The notes under the pieces are model-generated. The model made no database searches. It had not been told where the DNA came from and was given only the letters and a program-made list of their open reading frames with translations. A stretch of 6,724 nt of DNA from Clostridiales bacterium (GTDB taxonomy: Bacteria; Bacillota; Clostridia; Christensenellales; CAG-917), in assembly GCA_012800805.1 (NCBI GenBank), contig JAAZIO010000051.1, positions 1-6,724 of the forward strand, read 5' to 3'. Shown here piece after piece: positions 1 to 5,062 of the stretch; the stretch's first letter is position 1; the number at the start of each line of letters is the position of its first letter. The translations under genes were made by a program, and so were the position numbers.

Positions 1-1
1 C

Positions 2-1414
2 GGACAAATCTGCTTCACCGCAGAAGAAGCCGTCGAGCGCGCTAAGAACGGCCCCGTCGTTCTCGTCAGACTTGAGACTTCACCCGAAGACATCGAGGGT
101 ATGTATGCTTCACAAGGCATTCTCACCGCAAGAGGCGGTATGACCTCACACGCCGCCGTAGTAGCCCGCGGTATGGGCACCTGCTGTGTAGCCGGCTGCG
201 GCTCCGTCGCAATCGACGAGGAAACCAAGACCATCAAGATTGGCGACAAGGTATACGGCTCCAACGACTGGCTCTCTCTTGACGGAACAACAGGCTATGT
301 ATATGCCGAAAAGATTCCCACCATCGAAGCTTCGGTTTCAGGTGACTTCGGTATCCTCATGGGCTGGGCAGACAAGTATCGCGCCCTTAAGGTAAGAACC
401 AACGCCGACACTCCCGCGGACGCCAAGACCGCTTATGATTTCGGCGCCGAAGGTATCGGCCTTTGCAGAACAGAGCATATGTTCTTTGCCGAAGACAGAA
501 TTCCCGCTATCCGCGAAATGATTGTTTCCAAGACCGTTGAGGAGAGAAAGAAAGCTCTCGCCAAGCTCCTCCCCATGCAGAGAGAGGACTTCATCGGTCT
601 CTACAGAGAGATGAAAGGATATCCCGTAACCATCCGCTTCCTCGATCCGCCGCTCCATGAGTTCGTGCCCCACACCGATGAGGAAATCGCCGAGCTCGCA
701 AAAGACATGGGCATTTCGTTTGAGGAGCTTAAGAAGACGGTTGAAGACCTCCACGAGTTCAATCCCATGATGGGACACAGAGGATGCCGTCTTGCGGTTA
801 CCTATCCCGAAATCGCCGAAATGCAGACCCGTGCCGTTATTGAAGCCGCAATCACCGTCAACAAGGAAGGCATCAAGGTTGTTCCCGAAATCATGATTCC
901 GTTGGTTGGCGAAGTAAAAGAGCTTAAGTATGTAAAGGATGTTGTTGTAAAGACCGCTGAGGAAGTTATGGCGGAGCAGAACTACAACATCGAATACAAA
1001 GTAGGCACCATGATTGAGATTCCGAGAGCAGCGCTCCTTGCCGACGAAATCGCAAAGGAAGCCGAGTTCTTCTCCTTCGGAACCAATGACCTCACCCAGA
1101 TGACTTACGGATTTAGCCGTGACGACGCCGGTAAGTTCCTTGACGCCTACTATGCCAAGAAGATTTTTGAATCCGACCCGTTCGCAAGACTCGACCAGGA
1201 TGGCGTAGGCAAGCTCGTAAAGATGGCTGCCGAACTCGGCAAGCAGACCCGCCCCGATATCAAACTAGGTATCTGCGGCGAGCATGGCGGCGATCCCTCT
1301 AGCGTAGAGTTCTGCCATAAAGTCGGCCTCACTTATGTTTCCTGCTCACCCTACAGAGTGCCGATTGCAAGACTTGCAGCAGCTCAAGCTAACATCAAAA
1401 ATCCCCGCAAATAA
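2..1414 (+). CDS. ppdK: Pyruvate, phosphate dikinase, C-terminal half (5' end outside the window)
   Basis: This cytoplasmic enzyme interconverts pyruvate + ATP + phosphate with PEP + AMP + pyrophosphate, often in the glycolytic direction in anaerobes. The frame is open from base 2, so about 470 residues are visible of a family length near 875. The ATG at 101 is internal: the 33 codons before it (including VRLETSPEDIEG) are ordinary PPDK sequence. Counting from base 2, the phosphohistidine swivelling domain comes first with TARGGMTSHAAV (catalytic His at visible residue 50, bases 149-151). The PEP/pyruvate TIM barrel follows, with GLCRTEHMF and IRFLDPPLHEF (substrate-binding Arg residues), EIPRAALLADEIA, FSFGTNDLTQMTYG (metal-binding Asn/Asp region) and GICGEHGGDP with the catalytic Cys at bases 1274-1276. 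The N-terminal ATP-grasp domain lies off the window. Codons strongly favour third-position C, unlike the downstream islet, which suggests high expression. The gene ends in TAA, four bases before a strong terminator. Confidence 0.97.
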   Translation, partial: GQICFTAEEAVERAKNGPVVLVRLETSPEDIEGMYASQGILTARGGMTSHAAVVARGMGTCCVAGCGSVAIDEETKTIKIGDKVYGSNDWLSLDGTTGYVYAEKIPTIEASVSGDFGILMGWADKYRALKVRTNADTPADAKTAYDFGAEGIGLCRTEHMFFAEDRIPAIREMIVSKTVEERKKALAKLLPMQREDFIGLYREMKGYPVTIRFLDPPLHEFVPHTDEEIAELAKDMGISFEELKKTVEDLHEFNPMMGHRGCRLAVTYPEIAEMQTRAVIEAAITVNKEGIKVVPEIMIPLVGEVKELKYVKDVVVKTAEEVMAEQNYNIEYKVGTMIEIPRAALLADEIAKEAEFFSFGTNDLTQMTYGFSRDDAGKFLDAYYAKKIFESDPFARLDQDGVGKLVKMAAELGKQTRPDIKLGICGEHGGDPSSVEFCHKVGLTYVSCSPYRVPIARLAAAQANIKNPRK

Positions 1415-1417
1415 TAT

Positions 1418-1443
1418 AAGCCCCGCATAAGCGGGGCTTTTTT
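1418..1443 (+). terminator. Rho-independent terminator of ppdK
   Basis: Perfect 9-bp arms AAGCCCCGC (1418-1426) and GCGGGGCTT (1431-1439) enclose the loop ATAA. The T run at 1438-1443 follows directly. It begins three bases after the ppdK stop codon and closes that transcription unit. Confidence 0.93.
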
Positions 1444-1517
1444 ATATTAAAATCAATACAGCAATTAATAAAATATTAAGGCTAATAATCAAAAACTCTT
1501 AACAGCGGCTGTTTATA

Positions 1518-1569
1518 ACAGGCAAACAATTTATTTCCGTTTTACAGGCAAACAATTTATAACCGTTTT
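1518..1569. repeat. Tandem pair of 26-bp direct repeats
   Basis: Two head-to-tail units, 1518-1543 and 1544-1569, both begin ACAGGCAAACAATTTAT and end CCGTTTT. They differ at only two bases (TT versus AA at unit positions 18-19), so 24 of 26 match. They lie in the AT-rich convergent gap between ppdK and the XRE gene, where no gene is seen from 1444 to 1641. A 13-bp dyad with arms AACAGC and GCTGTT (1501-1513) lies just upstream. With only two units, this is not a CRISPR array. Confidence 0.8.
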
Positions 1570-1641
1570 ATCTTATGTGAAATTAATTTTGCCTAAGTTT
1601 CTAATTGTCTATTTATATTGTTTGATATATAACAAAAAATT

Positions 1642-1667
1642 AAAAACACCCGCAAGGGTGTTTTTTT
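1642..1667. terminator. Bidirectional terminator between ppdK and the XRE gene
   Basis: AACACCC and GGGTGTT arms, extendable by A/T pairs, enclose a GCAA (GNRA) tetraloop. Seven T follow on the plus strand (1661-1667). Five A precede on the plus strand (1642-1646), giving a T run for minus-strand transcripts. The nearest gene it can serve is the minus-strand XRE gene ending at 1708. On the plus strand it would back up the ppdK terminator. Confidence 0.85.
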
Positions 1668-1707
1668 ATTGAAATTAAAATTATTTTATGATTGCTAAAT
1701 TTAAAAT

Positions 1708-1941
1708 TTAATTGTTGGTTCTTCCTAAAATATAGTCCACGCTTACATTAAAATAGCCCGCAAGTTTAAACAGAGCGGAAGCCGTGGGCTCTTGTTTTCC
1801 GTTTTCCCAATAACTTATGCTTGCGTTGCTCAAATCCAAATCAGCGGATAGCTTGTTTTGTCCGATACCTTTTTCAAGTCGAAGTTCTTTTAAGCGTTCA
1901 GCCATTACTTTGATATCAAATTCCATGTCAGCCTTATACAT
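1708..1941 (-). CDS. Small XRE/Cro-family HTH transcriptional repressor
   Basis: This 77-residue protein is almost entirely one HTH_3 (XRE/Cro-C1) DNA-binding domain. Residues about 12-70 contain RLKELRLEKGIGQNKL, then the recognition-helix segment LSNASISYWENGKQEPT, then LFKLAGYFNVSVDYILGR. The SxxxISxWExGxxEP pattern is typical of phage-type and mobile-element repressors. There is no sensor, peptidase or dimerisation extension, so it probably acts as a plain dimeric repressor. The first ATG (1939-1941) has only a weak AAAGAG upstream. An in-frame ATG at codon 6 (1924-1926) has AAGG five bases before it and could be the true start. The gene is divergent from the lipoprotein gene at 2171, and the shared spacer carries four copies of a dyad. 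Autoregulation plus repression of the neighbour is inferred from that layout. Confidence 0.9.
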   Translation of the reverse strand: MYKADMEFDIKVMAERLKELRLEKGIGQNKLSADLDLSNASISYWENGKQEPTASALFKLAGYFNVSVDYILGRTNN

Positions 1942-1957
1942 ATCTGTGTCTCTTTAT

Positions 1958-1987
1958 ATTCTAACTATAATTATGTAAAATTTCCAA
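1958..1987 (-). promoter_or_regulatory. Candidate promoter of the XRE gene
   Basis: On the minus strand a TTGGAA box (1987-1982) is followed after 18 bases by TAGAAT (1963-1958). Transcription would start about 10 bases before the XRE ATG region, leaving a short leader. Dyad site A overlaps the -10 box and spacer. A second possible -35, TTGTCC (2013-2008), would place site B in its spacer with ATATTG as the -10 box. The sequence does not settle which promoter is used. Confidence 0.45.
1959..1976. promoter_or_regulatory. Operator-like dyad, site A (degenerate copy)
   Basis: TTCTAACTATAATTATGT matches site B at 13 of 18 positions. The left arm CTAA is intact and the right arm is degenerate (TTAT). 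It overlaps the -10 region of the putative XRE promoter, and its centre lies 30 bp from that of site B. Confidence 0.5.
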
Positions 1988-1988
1988 T

Positions 1989-2006
1989 ATCTAACTAAAA
2001 TTAGTG
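1989..2006. promoter_or_regulatory. Operator-like dyad, site B
   Basis: ATCTAACTAAAATTAGTG has the arms CTAA and TTAG around a 6-bp AT-rich centre. It lies just upstream of the TTGGAA -35 candidate of the XRE gene, and inside the spacer of the alternative TTGTCC promoter. Confidence 0.65.
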
Positions 2007-2070
2007 TGGACAATTAAGTAAAATTTTATTCAATAGAATTAAACAAAATTTGCTAAAAAAAACAAATTGC

Positions 2071-2088
2071 CACTAATTTTTCTTAGAA
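2071..2088. promoter_or_regulatory. Operator-like dyad, site C (opposite orientation)
   Basis: The reverse complement, TTCTAAGAAAAATTAGTG, matches site B at 15 of 18 positions. It lies 17 bp upstream of the -35 box of the lipoprotein gene, and its centre is 39 bp from that of site D. Confidence 0.6.
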
Positions 2089-2104
2089 ATATTGTCATAA
2101 CATA

Positions 2105-2131
2105 TTGACTTCTAACTTTAATTAGTATAAT
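2105..2131 (+). promoter_or_regulatory. Promoter of the lipoprotein gene at 2171
   Basis: TTGACT (2105-2110) is a near-consensus -35 box and TATAAT (2126-2131) a perfect -10 box, with a short 15-bp spacer. An overlapping TAATAT (2128-2133) gives the ideal 17-bp spacing. The leader would be about 30 bases. Operator site D fills the spacer and touches both boxes, so a bound repressor would exclude RNA polymerase. Confidence 0.75.
2110..2127. promoter_or_regulatory. Operator-like dyad, site D, inside the lipoprotein promoter
   Basis: TTCTAACTTTAATTAGTA matches site B at 14 of 18 positions, with both arms CTAA and TTAG intact. It overlaps the last base of the -35 box and the first two bases of the -10 box. 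This is the most telling of the four sites for a repression model. Confidence 0.68.
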
Positions 2132-2170
2132 ATTGTAATTGGATAAGCAGCTTTCACAAAAGGAGATACA

Positions 2171-2473
2171 ATGAGAAAAAAAGCTGTGGGTCATTTGTTG
2201 TTGCTTGCTTTGCTTTGCTTCTCAATTTTTGTTTTTACGGCTTGCGCAAGAGCGGTAAATGAGGGTATTGTTGTAGATAAAATGTATGGCTCGCCTGTCC
2301 GCACTACGCTAGGCCCGCTTGACATTTTATACACTCCAAGGGATAACTATTGTCTGCTTATAGAGGACGAGACAGGCAACAGGCAATGGTATATCGTCGA
2401 CGAAGTTACTTACCGCCAGCTATCTATAGGCAGCGTGTTCGTTTTCAATTCCAAACTGCATCAGCCCCTATAG
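2171..2473 (+). CDS. Small predicted lipoprotein, paralogue of the gene at 2812-3105
   Basis: This 100-residue protein has a lipoprotein signal peptide: basic MRKK, a Leu-rich core at residues 9-22 and the lipobox FTAC with Cys25. Signal peptidase II would leave a mature chain of about 76 residues anchored outside the membrane. The mature part has no membrane segment or catalytic motif that I recognise. Its landmarks are GIVVDKMYG, TTLGP, a Y-C-L-x-I-E-D stretch, a GN-x-QW turn, VDE-x-TY, and a closing IGS-x-F-V motif before the C-terminal Pro-Leu, suggesting a small beta-rich domain. AAGGAG (2160-2165) lies five bases before the ATG, which supports this start. It is divergent from the XRE gene and its promoter is covered by the dyad sites, so it is probably kept repressed. 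I do not recognise the family function. An alternative reading frame inside it (2350-2553) is a shadow. Confidence 0.88.
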   Translation: MRKKAVGHLLLLALLCFSIFVFTACARAVNEGIVVDKMYGSPVRTTLGPLDILYTPRDNYCLLIEDETGNRQWYIVDEVTYRQLSIGSVFVFNSKLHQPL

Positions 2474-2497
2474 TTTGCCGGTTTTCCGGCTATATAT

Positions 2498-2524
2498 TAC
2501 CCTGCTTAAAGCAGGGTAGATTTT
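2498..2524 (+). terminator. Probable terminator of the lipoprotein gene at 2171
   Basis: Perfect 8-bp arms TACCCTGC (2498-2505) and GCAGGGTA (2511-2518) enclose the loop TTAAA. A short T run follows two bases later (2521-2524). It lies 25 bases after the stop codon. The T run is short, so termination may be incomplete. Confidence 0.7.
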
Positions 2525-2699
2525 GTATTTCTTTAAGCTATTTTATTCCTTAAATCCATTTAACCTAAGCTATTTAATTTAATGCTTTTAAACATTGTAG
2601 CTAAAAAAAGCGGCTAAAAAAACTTATATCATAAAGCTGTAAACATTGAGCGGCATAAAAATTTATGTATGACAAAACAATATTGATAACTAAAAAAAT

Positions 2700-2727
2700 A
2701 AAAAAAAGATAGCATGCCTTTGCTACC
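2700..2727 (-). terminator. Terminator of the minus-strand lipoprotein gene
   Basis: In minus-strand RNA, GGUAGC pairs with GCUAUC (five Watson-Crick pairs plus one G-U wobble) across an 8-base loop. It is followed by eight U and, after one A, seven more. On the plus strand the wobble becomes an A/C mismatch, so the element points to minus-strand use. It lies about 85 bases after the stop of the 2812-3105 gene. Confidence 0.7.
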
Positions 2728-2746
2728 TTTAAAGAAAAAACCAGGC

Positions 2747-2771
2747 AAGCGGCATAGACGCCGCTTTTTTT
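2747..2771 (+). terminator. Plus-strand terminator shielding the second lipoprotein gene
   Basis: 7-bp arms AAGCGGC (2747-2753) and GCCGCTT (2760-2766) enclose the loop ATAGAC, with seven T at 2765-2771. It would stop read-through from the lipoprotein gene at 2171 before it enters the convergent gene. On the minus strand the T-rich tract starts only after GCCTGG, so its use there would be weaker. Confidence 0.8.
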
Positions 2772-2773
2772 GT

Positions 2774-2802
2774 TTGCGTCTTTTTCCCCCTTGATGTATA
2801 AT
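2774..2802 (+). promoter_or_regulatory. Candidate promoter pointing antisense into the second lipoprotein gene
   Basis: TTGCGT (2774-2779), exactly 17 bases, then a perfect TATAAT (2797-2802). The -35 box matches the consensus at only three of six positions. It starts just after the plus-strand terminator and would read antisense into the 3' end of the gene at 2812-3105. Chance occurrence in AT-rich DNA is quite possible. Confidence 0.25.
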
Positions 2803-2811
2803 AACTACGCT

Positions 2812-3105
2812 TTACAGAGGTTCATGTATTTTAAAGTTGTAAACAAATTCGCTGCCGATTCTTGTTAAATTATATGTTGTTTCGTCAACGACAAACCACT
2901 GTTTGTTGCCGGAGGAGTCTTCAACCAAGATGCAATAGCAGTCACGGCTTACATAGTGAATCGCAAAAGGACCTAGGGTAGTTTTGATGGGCGTTCCATA
3001 CATTTTATCAATCACTACCCCGGTTTGAACCGTGGCGCTTCTGCACCCCGTGAGAAGAACCGCAAGCAACAGGACAATCACCGCGGCAATTATCAGTTTA
3101 CGCAT
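2812..3105 (-). CDS. Small predicted lipoprotein, paralogue of the gene at 2171-2473
   Basis: This 97-residue protein has a textbook lipoprotein signal: MRK, a long aliphatic core (residues 4-18) and the lipobox LTGC with Cys21, leaving a mature chain of about 77 residues. Over the last 70 residues it shares 41 identities with the protein at 2171-2473. Shared landmarks are VIDKMYG, TTLGP, RD-x-YC, GN-x-QW, VDE-x-TY and the C-terminal HEPL/HQPL ending. The signal peptides are not similar, so conservation sits in the exported domain. GGAGG (3116-3112) with a six-base spacer fixes the ATG. It is transcribed towards its paralogue and away from dnaG, and it ends in its own terminator. I see no copy of the CTAA/TTAG dyad upstream, so control probably differs from the paralogue. 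The function is not recognised. Confidence 0.88.
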   Translation of the reverse strand: MRKLIIAAVIVLLLAVLLTGCRSATVQTGVVIDKMYGTPIKTTLGPFAIHYVSRDCYCILVEDSSGNKQWFVVDETTYNLTRIGSEFVYNFKIHEPL

Positions 3106-3176
3106 AAAGAGCCTCCACGCTATTAATTTATGCGGCGAGACGGAAAAAGTTTTTCCATTCAGCGAGTTAAAAGCGT

Positions 3177-3246
3177 GAAAATATTGAAAAATTGGGCGAA
3201 AATATTTAATCTCTTAGGAAATTGGGCTAGCTTTGTCGAAAATATA
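3177..3246. repeat. Short repeated motifs upstream of dnaG
   Basis: GAAAATATT occurs at 3177-3185 and 3198-3206, with a variant (GAAAATATA) at 3238-3246. AATTGGGC occurs twice, at 3190-3197 and 3220-3227, 30 bp apart. The repeats overlap the candidate dnaG promoter and could be regulator sites, or only AT-rich coincidence. A GGAAAAA/TTTTTCC dyad lies nearby at 3142-3156. Confidence 0.4.
3184..3212 (+). promoter_or_regulatory. Candidate promoter of the dnaG-rpoD-trmK operon
   Basis: TTGAAA (3184-3189) and TAATCT (3207-3212) are separated by 17 bases in the 166-bp gap before dnaG, leaving a leader of about 50 bases. Another TATAAA at 3243-3248 lacks a well-spaced -35 box. The assignment rests on motif match only. 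Confidence 0.4.
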
Positions 3247-3271
3247 AATATTGAATTTTTTTTGAGGGGAT

Positions 3272-5044
3272 ATGGCGGGAGGATTTCCCAGCGAGTTTTT
3301 GGAAGAGCTTAAACTTCGCAACAACATTGTGGATGTTTTAAGCGGCTACATACAGCTTCAAAAAAAAGGCGGCAGGTATTTTGCCTGCTGTCCGTTTCAC
3401 CATGAAAAAACCCCCTCATTTTGCGTAAACGAACATTCGGGCTATTATCACTGCTTTGGTTGCGGCGTTTCGGGCGACGTGATAAGATTTGTCATGGAGT
3501 TTGAAAGCCTTGACTTTTACGACGCGGTCAAGCTTCTTGCCTCGCGTGCCGGAATGACGCTGCCCGCTCTTGAAAACACGGGCGAGCAGAAGCAAAAGAA
3601 AGAACGCAACGAGCGCCTTTTAAAAATGATGTATGAGGCTTGCTCATACTACTTTAAAATGCTCCGCCAGCCCGAGAAGGGAAGAGAAGCAAGGGATTAT
3701 TTAAACTCGCGCGGCATAACGGACGAGATATCAAAAAGATATGCCTTAGGCTTAAGCTATGATTCTTCCGGCCTTAGGAACTACCTTTTAGAGCGCGGCT
3801 ACAGCGACAGAGACATGGAGGAGTGCGGCCTGACATCGGATAGAAAAGACTCGCTGTCTGAAAGAATTATTGTCCCCATCCGCGATGCCATGGGTAAAGT
3901 TGTTGCTTTCGGCGGAAGGGTGTATAAAAAAGGGGACGAGCGCCCAAAGTATAAAAACACCGCAAACACTGTTTTATTTGATAAAGGTCGCACGCTTTTT
4001 GGTGCAAACTATATAAAGGATTTAAAGCTTAGCGGAGGAGTTAAGGAAATTATCCTCGTTGAAGGTTATATGGATGTAATCGCCCTCGGCTCCAAAGGGG
4101 TTCTCAATGCGGTCGCCGCAATGGGAACGGCGCTCACTCCGACGCAAGCGAGAGCAATAAAGAGATTGTGCTCAAGCGTTGTTTTAAGCTATGACGGCGA
4201 CGAGGCGGGAAAAAAGGCGGCTCTTAGAAATGCGCAAATTCTGGTTCAGGAGGGCGCCGAGGTAAAGGTGGCGGCGCTTCCCGAAGGAATGGACCCCGAC
4301 GATGTCATAAAAAATTACGGAAAAGAAGAATACCTTAAGTTTATTGGCGAAGCTAAGCCCGTGCCGCTATACAGGCTAGACACACTGGAGAGCAAATTTA
4401 ACCTTGCAACGGTAGACGGCAGGGCAAAATACGCCTCCGCCGCGGTTGAGGTGCTAAGGGACATACCCGACCCGTTGGAAAGGGAGGTATATGCCGCATT
4501 GGTATCGGAAAAATCAAAGGCCGGGGTTGACAGCCTTTTAAAGCAGGCGGCGGAAGTAAAAGAGCAAAAGCAGGAAGAGATTGTTCAGCCCCCCATCCAA
4601 AGCAAGGAGGACGCCGCAAAGTATATCGCGGCAAGGGCGGTGTTAAAGAGCATGCTAGAGGGCAGAAACATCGTATCCATAAAAGATATCGACGAAAAGT
4701 GGCTGCCCGACGAGACGCAAAAAAAAGTATACCGCTTTATAGCGGAAAGGCTGTCGCAGGGAAAGGAACCTAAAATTGCCTTCATCTACGACGAAATCGA
4801 AGAAAACGCCGAACTTAGCGAAATAATAAAATTCGAAGAAAAATTCGTAAGCCCTGCCGCGGAAGAAAAGTATTTAAAAGATTGCGCCTTTTTGCTTGCG
4901 AACGAATATCTTTCAGATTACTCAAAGGCTCTTGTCCAAAGTTATGAGACGGAAAGCGACGAAAACAAAAAGAAAGAAATAATAAAAAAAATCACTATCA
5001 TACAAAAAAAGCTCAGGAGCGAATCGCTTACCGATAAGCGCTGA
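3272..5044 (+). CDS. dnaG: DNA primase DnaG
   Basis: The primase makes RNA primers at the replication fork, working with the DnaB helicase. At 590 residues it is full length for the family. The order is canonical. An N-terminal CHC2 zinc-binding domain has Cys40, His43, Cys61 and Cys64 (CPFH and CFGC motifs). The catalytic core starts with RIIVPIRDAMGKVVAFGGR at residues 198-216. The TOPRIM part has EGYMD at 264-268 (catalytic Glu264) and the DGD motif Asp308/Asp310, followed by PEGMDPDD. A charged linker and a helical C-terminal region (about 445-590) correspond to the helicase-interaction domain. An in-frame TGA at 3263-3265 leaves ATG 3272 as the only good start. Its GAGGGG Shine-Dalgarno sits unusually close, with two to four bases of spacing. 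It is the first gene of the operon; rpoD starts 18 bases after its stop codon. Confidence 0.97.
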   Translation: MAGGFPSEFLEELKLRNNIVDVLSGYIQLQKKGGRYFACCPFHHEKTPSFCVNEHSGYYHCFGCGVSGDVIRFVMEFESLDFYDAVKLLASRAGMTLPALENTGEQKQKKERNERLLKMMYEACSYYFKMLRQPEKGREARDYLNSRGITDEISKRYALGLSYDSSGLRNYLLERGYSDRDMEECGLTSDRKDSLSERIIVPIRDAMGKVVAFGGRVYKKGDERPKYKNTANTVLFDKGRTLFGANYIKDLKLSGGVKEIILVEGYMDVIALGSKGVLNAVAAMGTALTPTQARAIKRLCSSVVLSYDGDEAGKKAALRNAQILVQEGAEVKVAALPEGMDPDDVIKNYGKEEYLKFIGEAKPVPLYRLDTLESKFNLATVDGRAKYASAAVEVLRDIPDPLEREVYAALVSEKSKAGVDSLLKQAAEVKEQKQEEIVQPPIQSKEDAAKYIAARAVLKSMLEGRNIVSIKDIDEKWLPDETQKKVYRFIAERLSQGKEPKIAFIYDEIEENAELSEIIKFEEKFVSPAAEEKYLKDCAFLLANEYLSDYSKALVQSYETESDENKKKEIIKKITIIQKKLRSESLTDKR

Positions 5045-5062
5045 GCCAAAGAGGAGTTTACC

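Larger units (their letters stand above)
2474..2811. other. AT-rich convergent gap between the two lipoprotein genes
   Basis: I see no credible gene in these 338 bp. The gap holds a small GCCGG/CCGGC hairpin (2477-2490), three terminator-like stem-loops listed separately and a candidate plus-strand promoter at 2774-2802. It also has a 10-bp direct repeat TAAGCTATTT (2534-2543 and 2566-2575) and a repeated GCTAAAAAAA (2600-2609 and 2613-2622). The stretch 2525-2699 is otherwise featureless AT-rich DNA. Confidence 0.7.

Noticed and set aside
338..778. Minus-strand reading frame of 146 codons within ppdK
   Set aside because: It is fully antisense to strongly conserved ppdK sequence, resembles no recognisable protein, and reflects the codon bias of the sense strand.
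1150..1332. Minus-strand 60-codon frame at the ppdK 3' end
   Set aside because: It is antisense to the catalytic-Cys region of ppdK, with no ribosome binding site or domain seen.
1518..1569. Possible CRISPR array
   Set aside because: Only two units, directly abutting with no spacer, and no cas genes.
1708..2473. Toxin-antitoxin pair reading of the XRE gene and its neighbour
   Set aside because: The partner is a secreted lipoprotein and the genes are divergent with a 229-bp spacer. Typical pairs are co-directional and their toxin acts in the cytoplasm.
2350..2553. Plus-strand 67-codon frame overlapping the first lipoprotein gene
   Set aside because: It is out of frame with a well-supported lipoprotein gene that has a strong ribosome binding site, and its product has atypical composition.
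3130..3312. Plus-strand 60-codon frame upstream of and into dnaG
   Set aside because: It spans the promoter region, has no Shine-Dalgarno sequence, overlaps the dnaG start in another frame and has low-complexity composition.
3799..3993. Minus-strand 64-codon frame within dnaG
   Set aside because: It is antisense to the conserved primase core with no independent support.
4398..4785. Two overlapping minus-strand frames in the dnaG C-terminal region
   Set aside because: Pro-rich or otherwise biased composition, antisense to dnaG, and no start signals.
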